Notes: generated by a model from the sequence alone, not told the origin. DNA of 16,205 nt from CAWACC01 sp964390695 (GCA_964390695.1 CAYMKI010000063.1:1-16205); one strand, 5' to 3'; counted from the first letter of the stretch, positions 7,472 to 14,991 are shown. Translations and numbers: made by a program.

Positions 7472-10400
7472 CTATTCAGTGACCGCCTCTGTGCGAACAT
7501 CTAAACAAAGCCCTTGCATTTCTTTTATAAGAACATTGAACGATTCAGGAGTTCCCGGTTTGAGCAAGTTCTCACCTTTAACAATAGATTCATAAATGCG
7601 TGTTCGTCCGGAAACGTCGTCTGACTTAACAGTCAATAATTCTTGCAACAAGTGAGCGGCGCCGTAAGCTTCGGCAGCCCACACTTCCATTTCTCCGAAA
7701 CGCTGACCACCCATCTGGGCCTTACCGCCCAATGGCTGTTGGGTAACGAGAGAATAAGGTCCGACGGCTCTAGCGTGAATCTTATCAGCTACGAGGTGGC
7801 TTAACTTTAACATATAAATGTAGCCAACGACCACACGGTTGTCAAAACGTTCGCCGGAGCATCCATCCATGAGGACAAATTTACCATCTTCAGGCAATCC
7901 TTGCTCTTTCATCATAGACCAGATTTGCTCTTCGGGGAATCCTTCAAAGACGGAGCTTTGAACATAGATTCCTGCACGTTTGGCAGCAAAGCCTAGGTGG
8001 GTCTCAAATAGCTGTCCCATGTTCATACGCGAAGGCACGCCCAGAGGGTTGAGGATGATTTCAATCGATGTTCCATCTTCGAGGAAGGGCATATCAGCCT
8101 CAGGCACGATCTTTGATACAACCCCTTTGTTACCATGGCGTCCCGCCATTTTATCGCCGACTTGCAGTTTACGCTTAGAAGCTACATATACCTTGACTTG
8201 GCGTATGATGCCAGGCTCTAGGTCTATGTCCCCTTTACGCATATGCTCAATTTCTGTCTTGTATTGCGTGTCGACAGTTTGAACGGCTTTCTCGTAATCC
8301 ATTAACAACTGTTTAAGATTCATGTAAATATCATTGTCCGGCATAAGCAGATCTTCAACGCTCTCTTTTTGTAGAGACTCTAAGAGATCGTGAGTGATCG
8401 GCATACCAGCTTCTATGATAACCTCGGCAGTACGACGGTGTACAATCGTGGCCGGTGCAACTTCGTTTAGGAGCAAAGCGCCCATTTTCTCACGCATTTC
8501 GGTAGTTAAATGCGTAATTTTGGCTTTGTACTCTTTTTGGATGTCTTTAATTCTTCCAGCTTCTTCCACTAACTCATCGTCAGTCTTAGACAAGCGATCT
8601 CTACGGCTAAACACTTTCACATCCATGACCACCCCTTCTGTACCTGGAGGCACTTTGAGGGAAGCGTCTTTGACGTCAGCAGCCTTTTCTCCGAAGATAG
8701 CTCTCAAAAGGCGTTCTTCAGGAGCCAATTCGGTCTCGGACTTCGGTGTGATTTTACCTACGAGTATGTCGCCGGGTTTAACTTCAGCGCCGATGCGGAT
8801 AATCCCATCATCGCCGAGGTTGACTAAAGCTTCTTCGGACACATTTGGAATATCTCGTGTAATTTCTTCCTTTCCAAGCTTTGTGTCGCGAGCAGTGAGC
8901 TCAAACTCTTCGATGTAGATAGAGGTAAAGGCATCTTCTCTCAGCAATTTCTCAGAGATGATGATGGCGTCCTCAAAGTTATATCCATACCAGGGCATAA
9001 AGGCCACCAGCACGTTTTTGCCAAGCGCAATTTCGCCTTTCTCTGTCGCAGGCCCGTCAGCAATAACATCGCCAGCCTTAATCTTGTCGCCAGGCAGACA
9101 TAAAGGTTGCTGATTCACGCAGGTCCCTGAATTGGAACGCATGAATTTCTTCAGGTAATAGGTTTTCTTTTCCAGGTAATTGTCTTTTGGCGAAATGACA
9201 ATCTTAGAACCGTCGACATACTCTACCACGCCGTCTTCTAGAGCAATCACAACAGCGCCGGAGTCTTTAGCAGCTCGAGCTTCGAGTCCTGTTCCTACAA
9301 TAGGAGCATCAGGACGCAGCAGCGGCACGCCTTGGCGTTGCATGTTAGAACCCATCAAAGCACGGTTAGCGTCGTCGTGTTCCAAGAAGGGAATCAAACC
9401 GGTTACGATGGAGACCAATTGCTTGGGTGAAACGTCCATGTGTGTACAACGGCTGGTTTCAATTTCCATAGGTTCGCCGCGATAACGCGCCCAACATATC
9501 GGTTCCTGGAACATGCCGTACTTGTCCAACGGAGCAGAAGCCTGAGCGATGACGCAGCGTTCTTCTTGGTCGGCAGTCATATACTCTATGGCCTCGGTTA
9601 CAACGCCATCTTTAATGATTCGATAAGGCGTTTCGATGAATCCGAACTCATTGATTTTAGCAAATGATGACAACGAGGTGATCAAACCGATGTTTGGACC
9701 TTCAGGTGTTTCGATCGGGCAAACGCGTCCATAGTGGCTGGAGTGAACGTCGCGCACTTCAAAGCCGGCTCTATCACGATTCAAACCGCCTGGGCCCAAA
9801 GAGGATAAACGGCGCTTGTGAGTCAATTCTGCCACCGGATTGGCTTGGTCCATAAATTGGGAAAGCTGCGAACGGCCGAAGAAGTCCTTTAACACTCCGG
9901 ATAGCCCTTTGGCAGAGACAATTTTGCCTGGTGTCAAAGTATCTGAAGTGAAATCAAAAAGGTTCATGCGCTCGCGAATGATCTTCTCCATACGGGCTAA
10001 GCCAACGCGGCATTGGTTTTGAATCAATTCACCCACAGATCGTACGCGTCTATTGCCCAAATGGTCGATATCGTCCACGGAGACATTCTCAGCACCGTGC
10101 TTCAGTTGGATCAAATATTTTAGAGCACCAATGACGTCTTCTTTCGTTAAAGTCAAGGTACTTAGAGTGTCTTCATTGACTTCTACGCCAAGTTTAGAAT
10201 TTAGCTTATAACGTCCGACCCTGCCTAAGTTGTAGCGTTTCGGATCGAAGAACAAGCGCATCATAGCCGAGCGGGCATTCGATAAAGTAGCGGGTTCGCC
10301 GGGTCGGATTTTGCGATAGAAATCCTTCAAAGCCGATTCGTACGAATCCGTAGAATCTTTTGCCAACATCTTGATGATGGGGCTTGTCTCATCGGCATCT

Positions 10401-11233
10401 TCAGCGATTCTGATAGTATCAATACCGGCATCCACCATGCGTTTTAACATCGCTGTGGTCAATTTCTCGCCGGCTTTACCGAACATAAGCTCGCTCTCTT
10501 CGTCTACAACATCTTGAGCCAAGATTTTACCGACGAGTTTGGCGAATTCTTTTTCGGATTTAATTTTGATCTTACGTGTGCTGAAAAACTCTTCAATGAT
10601 ATCGGCATTCGTTGAATAGCCCAAAGCGCGAATAAAAGTGGTCGCTAAGATTTTACGGCGACGTTTTTTGCGGTCGATATAAATGTAAACTAAATCATTG
10701 GAGTCGAAAGCGGCTTCTAGCCAACTGCCTCTGTAAGGGATAATTCTGAAAGAATAGTATACTACCCCACGGCCATGTTTTTCTGTTTCGAAGCAGATAC
10801 CTGGAGATCTGTGAAGCTGGGAAACCACAACGCGCTCTGCACCGTTGATGATAAACGTTCCCTTGTCGGTCATGACCGGAATCGTACCCATGTAGACTTC
10901 TTCTTCCTTAATACCGGTCTCGTCAGTTAAGCGGAATTTAACTTTCAGGACGACATTGTAGGAAATCCCTCGGCGGATGCATTCTTCCGGCGTATACTTA
11001 GGAACTCCTAATGTATAACACAAATACTCTAAAATAGTTTTTTCATCATAGGATTTAATAGGAAAGACTTCGCTAAAAACTTCCTGTAAGCCGATATTTT
11101 CCCTTTCATCAGGAAATTTGTTGGCTTGCAAAAACTGATTGTAGGACTTAATTTGCACCTCAATCAGGTTAGGAAGATCTATGATATCACTTTTTTGAGT
11201 AGAACTGAAACGTTGTGGCGGCCTTTTCAACAT
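7472..11233 (-). CDS. rpoB: DNA-directed RNA polymerase subunit beta
   Basis: This is the second large RNA polymerase subunit. With the ATG at 11233 it has 1253 codons, one more than I remember for Chlamydia RpoB. The N-terminus carries the chlamydial DIIDLPNLIEVQIKSY segment. The rifampicin pocket at about residues 455-480 reads LSQFMDQ, then ELTHKRRLSSLGPGG. The Asp, His and Ser commonly changed in resistance are all present, so a rifampicin-sensitive type is expected. GDKMAGRHGNKGVVS lies near 1031. The frame is open up to a TTG at 11305, adding 24 codons, but that stretch does not look like RpoB. The ATG has AGGGAG 9 nt upstream, within a small CAGG/CCTG hairpin. A 294-bp spacer with terminator-like structure separates it from rplL. 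Confidence 0.98.
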   Translation of the reverse strand: MLKRPPQRFSSTQKSDIIDLPNLIEVQIKSYNQFLQANKFPDERENIGLQEVFSEVFPIKSYDEKTILEYLCYTLGVPKYTPEECIRRGISYNVVLKVKFRLTDETGIKEEEVYMGTIPVMTDKGTFIINGAERVVVSQLHRSPGICFETEKHGRGVVYYSFRIIPYRGSWLEAAFDSNDLVYIYIDRKKRRRKILATTFIRALGYSTNADIIEEFFSTRKIKIKSEKEFAKLVGKILAQDVVDEESELMFGKAGEKLTTAMLKRMVDAGIDTIRIAEDADETSPIIKMLAKDSTDSYESALKDFYRKIRPGEPATLSNARSAMMRLFFDPKRYNLGRVGRYKLNSKLGVEVNEDTLSTLTLTKEDVIGALKYLIQLKHGAENVSVDDIDHLGNRRVRSVGELIQNQCRVGLARMEKIIRERMNLFDFTSDTLTPGKIVSAKGLSGVLKDFFGRSQLSQFMDQANPVAELTHKRRLSSLGPGGLNRDRAGFEVRDVHSSHYGRVCPIETPEGPNIGLITSLSSFAKINEFGFIETPYRIIKDGVVTEAIEYMTADQEERCVIAQASAPLDKYGMFQEPICWARYRGEPMEIETSRCTHMDVSPKQLVSIVTGLIPFLEHDDANRALMGSNMQRQGVPLLRPDAPIVGTGLEARAAKDSGAVVIALEDGVVEYVDGSKIVISPKDNYLEKKTYYLKKFMRSNSGTCVNQQPLCLPGDKIKAGDVIADGPATEKGEIALGKNVLVAFMPWYGYNFEDAIIISEKLLREDAFTSIYIEEFELTARDTKLGKEEITRDIPNVSEEALVNLGDDGIIRIGAEVKPGDILVGKITPKSETELAPEERLLRAIFGEKAADVKDASLKVPPGTEGVVMDVKVFSRRDRLSKTDDELVEEAGRIKDIQKEYKAKITHLTTEMREKMGALLLNEVAPATIVHRRTAEVIIEAGMPITHDLLESLQKESVEDLLMPDNDIYMNLKQLLMDYEKAVQTVDTQYKTEIEHMRKGDIDLEPGIIRQVKVYVASKRKLQVGDKMAGRHGNKGVVSKIVPEADMPFLEDGTSIEIILNPLGVPSRMNMGQLFETHLGFAAKRAGIYVQSSVFEGFPEEQIWSMMKEQGLPEDGKFVLMDGCSGERFDNRVVVGYIYMLKLSHLVADKIHARAVGPYSLVTQQPLGGKAQMGGQRFGEMEVWAAEAYGAAHLLQELLTVKSDDVSGRTRIYESIVKGENLLKPGTPESFNVLIKEMQGLCLDVRTEAVTE

Positions 11234-11350
11234 TATGCAGGACTCCCTGGTAAGACTTGAATTGTAAAAATTAAATGCACCCTCCCCTTCTTTACATGAA
11301 AACAACGGTAAAGTTTAGGGACGCTGCAGACTTGGTTATGCTTTAACACA

Positions 11351-11389
11351 AGTAATTTTTTAAGTACAAAGTTAGATCAAAAAATTACT
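11351..11389. repeat. 11-bp inverted repeat in the rpoB leader
   Basis: AGTAATTTTTT (11351-11361) and AAAAAATTACT (11379-11389) are exact inverted repeats 17 nt apart. In the RNA this lies after the terminator-like hairpin at 11402-11450 and before the rpoB ribosome binding site. It is AT-rich and could be an RNA stem or flank a weak promoter. No convincing -35/-10 pair was found. Confidence 0.5.
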
Positions 11390-11401
11390 CATGATGAAGC
11401 A

Positions 11402-11450
11402 TAAAAAAGCATATTTAGCAACAGGTGCAAACCTGTCATTAAAAATGCTT
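11402..11450 (-). terminator. Terminator-like hairpin between rplL and rpoB (likely attenuator)
   Basis: In the minus-strand RNA, AAGCATTTTTA (11450-11440) pairs with TAAATATGCTT (11417-11407) with one mismatch. A small internal loop follows, then an exact 6-bp stem ACAGGT/ACCTGT around a 4-nt loop. A run of six U (11408-11403) overlaps and follows the 3' side. This has the form of an intrinsic terminator, but rpoB follows in the same direction. Partial read-through would set the ratio of L12 to polymerase. In E. coli an attenuator also lies between rplL and rpoB, so the position fits. Confidence 0.6.
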
Positions 11451-11466
11451 GTTCATTTACCTGCTC

Positions 11467-11501
11467 TATACAGACCTCTGAATAAGTCAGTGATCTGTAT
11501 A
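11467..11501 (-). promoter_or_regulatory. RNA hairpin just downstream of rplL
   Basis: TATACAGA (11467-11474) and TCTGTATA (11494-11501) are exact inverted repeats, with an inner CTGA/TCAG pairing around ATAAG. The hairpin begins 27 nt after the rplL stop. In the transcript it precedes the terminator-like hairpin at 11402-11450. It could protect the rplL mRNA end or serve as an RNA-processing site. Confidence 0.5.
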
Positions 11502-11527
11502 AAACAGGACGCTAGAATAAACTAGGT

Positions 11528-11917
11528 TTAAAGTCCTTTTAATGTAACTTTAGCGCCAGCTTCTTCCAATTTCTTCTTTATGCTATCAGCTTCAGCTTTG
11601 GGGCAAGTTTCTTTGAGAACTTTTGGAGCCGCTTCAACGAGATCTTTCGCTTCTTTCAAGCCAAGACCTGTGAGTTCTCTTACAACTTTAATGATTCCAA
11701 TTTTCTTGTCAGCAGGAGCTTCTGCTAAGGTGACTTGGTAATCAGTGGCTTCTACGGCAGCTGGTGCTGCTCCAGCAGCAACAGGAGCTGCAACGGCTAC
11801 AGCGGCGGCAGCAGCTTTAACTCCCCACTTTTCCTCTAGTGCTGTTTTTAACTCCGCCATTTCTAATACTGTCAATTGGCTAAGAGCTTCGACTAATTGT
11901 TCTTTTTTATTACTCAC
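11528..11917 (-). CDS. rplL: 50S ribosomal protein L7/L12
   Basis: This is the 129-aa stalk protein that binds L10 as dimers and recruits and stimulates translation GTPases such as EF-Tu and EF-G. The N-terminal dimerisation helix (residues about 1-35) is followed by an Ala/Val/Pro-rich hinge (AAAAAVAVAAPVAAGAAPAA). The C-terminal domain has the signature KKIGIIKVVRELTGLGLKEA and LEEAGAKV. The start is a GTG at 11917 with AGAGG 7 nt upstream; no ATG is nearby in frame. It follows rplJ by 40 nt and shares its transcript. The length is typical of chlamydiae. Confidence 0.98.
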   Translation of the reverse strand: MSNKKEQLVEALSQLTVLEMAELKTALEEKWGVKAAAAAVAVAAPVAAGAAPAAVEATDYQVTLAEAPADKKIGIIKVVRELTGLGLKEAKDLVEAAPKVLKETCPKAEADSIKKKLEEAGAKVTLKGL

Positions 11918-11957
11918 GGTACTACCTCTTTACTTTACTAAATCTTGTGTAACTGAA

Positions 11958-12479
11958 TTAATTTTGGGTGCCTTCTTGCGACTTATTGTCCAAGCAGAAC
12001 ACAACACTTGTTAACAATGCATTCATGACAGCTAATGTTTGTGCCATCGGCGCTTCAAGCGTACTGAGGAACTGAGCACGCATTTCATCCTTGCTTGGCA
12101 AGGCGGAGTATGCTTTGACTTGTTCTCCATTAAATAGCTGACCTTCAAAATGTCCACCGATGACTTCAATGGCTTTTTCGTTATCTTGGCTGAATTTATA
12201 TACAGCCTTAGTGACTTCGAGAGGTTCGTTTCCTCCGAGCACAATACCGATATGACCAGGCAAGGCATCAAGATCAAGCTGAACACCAGAAGCTGCAGCG
12301 GCTTTAATTAGTAAGCGCTTTCTCATCACTTCGATATTGCCACCGAGTTTTGAGACTTCGCGTCTAAAAGCGTTCGCTTTATTAGCCGTTAGCCCTTGGT
12401 ATTTAATGATCACAAAAGCTGGGCTATTATTGAGATGACCTTTGACTTCATCGAGTAGGAGTTGCTTTTCGTGTTTCAT
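11958..12479 (-). CDS. rplJ: 50S ribosomal protein L10
   Basis: This 173-aa protein anchors the L7/L12 dimers to the ribosome at the L11-binding rRNA region. The N-terminal globular part contains AFVIIKYQGLTANKANAFRR and LGGNIEVMRKRLL, as expected for L10, and the C-terminal helix (about 135-165, LEAPMAQTLAVMNALLTSVV) is the L12-binding part. The ATG at 12479 lies 3 nt after the rplA stop, and its ribosome binding site AAGGAG overlaps the end of rplA, so translational coupling to rplA is likely. In E. coli L10 with L12 represses its own mRNA; no matching leader is visible here because of the tight junction. Confidence 0.97.
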   Translation of the reverse strand: MKHEKQLLLDEVKGHLNNSPAFVIIKYQGLTANKANAFRREVSKLGGNIEVMRKRLLIKAAAASGVQLDLDALPGHIGIVLGGNEPLEVTKAVYKFSQDNEKAIEVIGGHFEGQLFNGEQVKAYSALPSKDEMRAQFLSTLEAPMAQTLAVMNALLTSVVFCLDNKSQEGTQN

Positions 12480-12482
12480 GGC

Positions 12483-13187
12483 TTACTCCTTTCCTGATTC
12501 AAATTCACGCAAATCTATCTTTATGCCAGGCCCCATAGTCGAGGAAATTATCAGTTTTTGTAGATAATGTCCCTTTGCAGTAGCAGGCTTTGCTTTATAG
12601 ACAGCTTGCACTAAGGTACGAATGTTTTCAACAAGCATATCGTCTGAGAATGAAAGTTTTCCTACGATATTGCTGATAACACCGGAACGGTCAAGTTTAA
12701 ATTCCACTTTACCGCCTTTCAATTCTTTGACAGCCTTTGCTATATCAGTTGTCACAGTACCGGCTTTAGGAGTGGGCATTAAGCCTCTTGGACCTAAAAC
12801 TTTCCCTAATTTACCGACATCGCGCATCATTTCTGGGGTAGCAACGACAGCATCAAAATCTGTCCATCCCCCATTGACTTTTTCGAATAATTCATCGTGT
12901 CCTGCGTAATCAGCGCCAGCATTAAGGGCTTCAGTGACCTTATCTCCCTTAGCAAAGACGAGAATCTTCAACGACTTACCTGTACCATTCGGTAGAGATA
13001 CAGTGCCGCGAACGTGCTGATCTGATCTACGAGGATCGACGCCAATTTTTAAAGCAACGTCAACCGATTGATCGAATTTCACCGGAGGACATTTCTTTAA
13101 TAATTCGATAGCTTCTTTAAGGTTGTAAGCTTTTAAAGGCTCAACCATTTTAGCTATCTCCCGACTTCTTTTACTTGGACGACCCAT
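12483..13187 (-). CDS. rplA: 50S ribosomal protein L1
   Basis: This 234-aa protein forms the mobile L1 stalk at the E site and in many bacteria also represses the rplK-rplA mRNA. Typical segments are KFDQSVDVALKIGVDPR, the domain II portion KGDKVTEALNAGADYAG, and the signature GKLGKVLGPRGLMPTPK, with KGGKVEFKLDRSGV following. Length and order are normal. The ATG at 13187 lies 9 nt past the rplK stop. The nearest Shine-Dalgarno-like sequence (CGGAG, about 12 nt upstream) sits inside the end of rplK, so its translation probably depends on rplK. Confidence 0.98.
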   Translation of the reverse strand: MGRPSKRSREIAKMVEPLKAYNLKEAIELLKKCPPVKFDQSVDVALKIGVDPRRSDQHVRGTVSLPNGTGKSLKILVFAKGDKVTEALNAGADYAGHDELFEKVNGGWTDFDAVVATPEMMRDVGKLGKVLGPRGLMPTPKAGTVTTDIAKAVKELKGGKVEFKLDRSGVISNIVGKLSFSDDMLVENIRTLVQAVYKAKPATAKGHYLQKLIISSTMGPGIKIDLREFESGKE

Positions 13188-13196
13188 AATTATACT

Positions 13197-13640
13197 TTAC
13201 TCCGCTACGAGTTCAATGCCCATCGAACGGGCTGTTCCTAATACGATATTGGCAGCCGCTTCCAGATCTTGAGCGTTCATGTCTTGCACTTTATCTTTTG
13301 CAATTTCACGGGCTTTTGCTCTGGTAATTTTAGCTACTTTATCGCGGTTGGGAACTGCGGATCCCTTTTCGATTCCTAGAGCTGCTTTTAGTAATTCAGC
13401 TACAGGAGGCTGTTTTAAAATAAATGTGAATGATTTATCCACATATACAGTAATAACGGTCGGCAATATCTTACCGGCCATACCCTGTGTTTTTGCGTTA
13501 AATTCTTTGCAGAATGCCATAATATTGACACCGGCACCGCCCAACGCAGGTCCAATAGGAGGAGCTGGATTGGCTTTGCCTGCAGGAATTTGCAGCTTTA
13601 TGATTTTAGCAACTTTTTTAGTTGGGGCTGGATTTGACAT
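13197..13640 (-). CDS. rplK: 50S ribosomal protein L11
   Basis: This 147-aa protein binds the GTPase-associated rRNA region at the stalk base. The N-terminal domain has the signature PAGKANPAPPIGPALGGAGV and NIMAFCKEFNAKTQ. The C-terminal RNA-binding domain ends with the usual DLEAAANIVLGTARSMGIE. Start ATG at 13640 with a weak CGGAA ribosome binding site. It is the first gene of the ribosomal block; 186 bp containing hairpins and a candidate promoter separate it from nusG (stop at 13827). Confidence 0.98.
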   Translation of the reverse strand: MSNPAPTKKVAKIIKLQIPAGKANPAPPIGPALGGAGVNIMAFCKEFNAKTQGMAGKILPTVITVYVDKSFTFILKQPPVAELLKAALGIEKGSAVPNRDKVAKITRAKAREIAKDKVQDMNAQDLEAAANIVLGTARSMGIELVAE

Positions 13641-13686
13641 ATTAATTCCGAGTTATGTTAACCAATTTACTAGGTAACTTCATGGT

Positions 13687-13695
13687 AATATACCA
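13687..13695 (-). promoter_or_regulatory. Candidate promoter (extended -10) for rplK
   Basis: On the minus strand TGGTATATT gives a TGn extended -10 with TATATT, one base from the consensus. Transcription would start near 13680, about 40 nt before the rplK ATG. The -35 region at the right distance (AGACCA) is poor. It lies just past the candidate terminator at 13736-13770. Suggestive only. Confidence 0.35.
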
Positions 13696-13735
13696 GAAAG
13701 AGGCGTTACTGGTCTACAAAAAAGTTAAAGTTTAC

Positions 13736-13770
13736 AAAAAAAACGAATGATTTTTAATGTTGAGATCATT
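13736..13770 (-). terminator. Weak terminator-like hairpin between nusG and rplK
   Basis: In the minus-strand RNA, AATGAT (13770-13765) can pair with ATCATT (13751-13746), and after CG come eight U (13743-13736). The stem is only 6 bp, mostly A-U, with a 13-nt loop. A competing TTGAG/CTCAA pairing (13760-13764 with 13775-13779) uses bases in its loop and upstream. It may be a weak terminator or attenuator. Confidence 0.3.
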
Positions 13771-13788
13771 TTAACTCAATGTAACTTA

Positions 13789-13818
13789 TTAGATTTACCC
13801 CATGAAGGGGTAATCTAA
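13789..13818 (-). promoter_or_regulatory. RNA hairpin directly after nusG
   Basis: TTAGATTTACCCC (13789-13801) pairs with GGGGTAATCTAA (13807-13818) with a single bulged T, around a 5-nt loop. It starts 9 nt after the nusG stop. No U-run follows in the minus-strand RNA, so it more likely protects or processes the nusG mRNA end, or is part of the rplK leader, than terminates alone. Confidence 0.55.
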
Positions 13819-13826
13819 GAGCATCT

Positions 13827-14375
13827 TTAGCTTACTTCAGTATCATCGGTAATTTCTTCTACTTGATGGAATTCCAGATCATCGACGCGTGTATCTCTGC
13901 CGAAGATGGACACTAAAGCGCTCAGCCTTCCCTTGTCATGGAAAACTTCGACTATAGTTCCTACAAAGTTTACAAATACGCCATCGATAATTTTGACTTT
14001 ATCGCCGACTTCAAATTTATGTTTCTGTGTGACGCGCTTGCTCTTATCTTCAAGATCTTTTAAGATCTCGCCGACTTCGTAATCTGTCAAGGGAGTAGGT
14101 TTGGAGCCACCAAGAAAATCAATCACACCTTGCGTATGTTTGACATAGTCCCAAGATTCATCATTCATGATCATTTTAACAAGCAAGTAGCCGGGCCAGA
14201 GCCGTTTTTCGACAATTTTTTGTTGACCTTGTTTTACTTCGGAAACATTTTCAGTGGGGAGCATGATATCGGTAATATAATCGGTCATGCCTTTGACTGC
14301 TAACTGATCTTCTAGATTTTTTTTAACTTTTTTTTCTTGTGAAGAAAAAACTTGCACAACATACCACTTATGCAT
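13827..14375 (-). CDS. nusG: Transcription termination/antitermination factor NusG
   Basis: NusG binds RNA polymerase and affects pausing, Rho-dependent termination and coupling to the ribosome. With the ATG at 14375 the protein has 182 residues and begins MHKWYVVQVFSSQEKKVKK, the same length as I remember for Chlamydia NusG. The NGN domain covers about 1-110 and includes WPGYLLVKM. The KOW domain (about 117-165) reads FEVGDKVKIIDGVFVNFVGT and ends in GRDTRVDDLEF. The frame stays open to a TTG at 14408, adding 11 codons, but no ribosome binding site precedes it and the added residues do not fit NusG. Even the ATG has only a weak GGGG upstream. It lies 61 nt after secE and is probably co-transcribed with it. 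Confidence 0.97.
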   Translation of the reverse strand: MHKWYVVQVFSSQEKKVKKNLEDQLAVKGMTDYITDIMLPTENVSEVKQGQQKIVEKRLWPGYLLVKMIMNDESWDYVKHTQGVIDFLGGSKPTPLTDYEVGEILKDLEDKSKRVTQKHKFEVGDKVKIIDGVFVNFVGTIVEVFHDKGRLSALVSIFGRDTRVDDLEFHQVEEITDDTEVS

Positions 14376-14436
14376 TTTTGCCCCGGGTTCTTTACATATA
14401 AGAGTCAATTAATACTGGATCGAGTAGATGTGGAAC

Positions 14437-14724
14437 TTATCCTGATATCCAGTGCACTATGGATGACAATCCATTAAGTATAGTGTGAATACCAATATCA
14501 ATGCCAAAAATACCCAAACCGAATATAAAAGTCGCTCCTACCACGATTTGTGTGTAGACTTTTAATTCTGCAGGATCTGTCCAGCTGATCTTAAAAAACT
14601 CTTGCTTTATCTGACTTAGCCACTCATAGACGTTCCAGTTCGGCACTTTCGCTTCTTTTGAAGAAGTTGAATCGATTCGGAGCTGGTTTTTTTTTGTTTC
14701 CATGGGTTTGATTTCCGTTATCAC
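14437..14724 (-). CDS. secE: Preprotein translocase subunit SecE
   Basis: SecE stabilises SecY in the inner-membrane protein-export channel. The 95-aa frame has a polar N-terminal extension (about 1-30), then the conserved amphipathic helix WLSQIKQEFFKISWTDPAEL (about 35-54), then one membrane segment (about 60-90, VVGATFIFGLGIFGIDIGI). This single-membrane-span form is usual for most bacteria. The GTG at 14724 is favoured by AGGTGAG placed 4-8 nt upstream; an in-frame ATG at 14703 is the alternative. The GTG overlaps the stop of a 29-codon ORF (14721-14810). The gene order tRNA-Trp, secE, nusG supports the call. Confidence 0.96.
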   Translation of the reverse strand: MITEIKPMETKKNQLRIDSTSSKEAKVPNWNVYEWLSQIKQEFFKISWTDPAELKVYTQIVVGATFIFGLGIFGIDIGIHTILNGLSSIVHWISG

Positions 14725-14810
14725 AGTCTCACCTTGAAATCTATTACAGCTTTTAGCTCACATGACGGTAAGGCTAACAGAACTTGTGTTTGCGCTGTTG
14801 TTTCTGCCAT
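14721..14810 (-). CDS. Possible 29-codon leader ORF overlapping secE start
   Basis: An ATG at 14810, 27 nt after the end of tRNA-Trp, opens a 29-codon frame beginning MAETTAQTQVLLA. Its TGA shares bases with the secE GTG (CTGTGATAA), the classic overlap for translational coupling. There is only a weak AGAG before the ATG. The peptide resembles no ribosomal protein I know; in many bacteria rpmG lies here, but this is not L33. It may be chance or a small leader peptide. Confidence 0.25.
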   Translation of the reverse strand: MAETTAQTQVLLALPSCELKAVIDFKVRL

Positions 14811-14836
14811 CTTGTTGTGCTCTTAGTCGTTCTATA

Positions 14837-14909
14837 CGAGTGCGGAGGGACTCGAACCCCCGACCAGCGGCTTTGGAGACCGCTGCTCTACCAACTGAGC
14901 TACACACCC
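14837..14909 (-). tRNA. trnW: tRNA-Trp (anticodon CCA)
   Basis: The minus strand folds into a full cloverleaf of 73 nt. The acceptor GGGTGTG pairs with CGCACTC (two G-U pairs), the D stem is GCTC/GAGC, the anticodon stem is GCGGT/GCCGC with loop CTCCAAA, and the T stem is GGGGG/CCCTC with loop TTCGAGT. The anticodon CCA reads UGG. The discriminator base is G, as usual for tRNA-Trp, and CCA is not encoded. It lies between tuf and secE, as in Chlamydia. Confidence 0.97.
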
Positions 14910-14913
14910 ATTT

Positions 14914-14961
14914 CTAATATGCTTTTCACATATTAGGATTCGCGCTCATGGCGCGAATCCT
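14914..14961 (-). terminator. Two adjacent hairpins between tuf and tRNA-Trp
   Basis: AGGATTCGCGC (14935-14945) pairs exactly with GCGCGAATCCT (14951-14961) around TCATG, a strong GC-rich 11-bp stem 30 nt after the tuf stop. Next to it CTAATATG (14914-14921) pairs with CATATTAG (14929-14936). The two share a base or two, so they compete slightly at the junction. No U-run follows, so termination of tuf is uncertain. The pair may instead mark RNA processing that frees the tuf mRNA end and the tRNA 5' side. Confidence 0.5.
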
Positions 14962-14991
14962 TTGATATCCTATCTATTGCAGGAATCGGGC

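Noticed and set aside
8394..8918. 174-codon open frame on the plus strand
   Set aside because: It is antisense to the conserved part of rpoB, with low-complexity Ser-rich translation and no ribosome binding site of note.
9837..9900. Possible rifampicin-resistance change in rpoB
   Set aside because: The Asp, His and Ser residues commonly mutated in resistance are all of the sensitive type.
12032..12286. 84-codon minus-strand frame within rplJ
   Set aside because: It is an out-of-frame shadow of L10, with no independent start signal.
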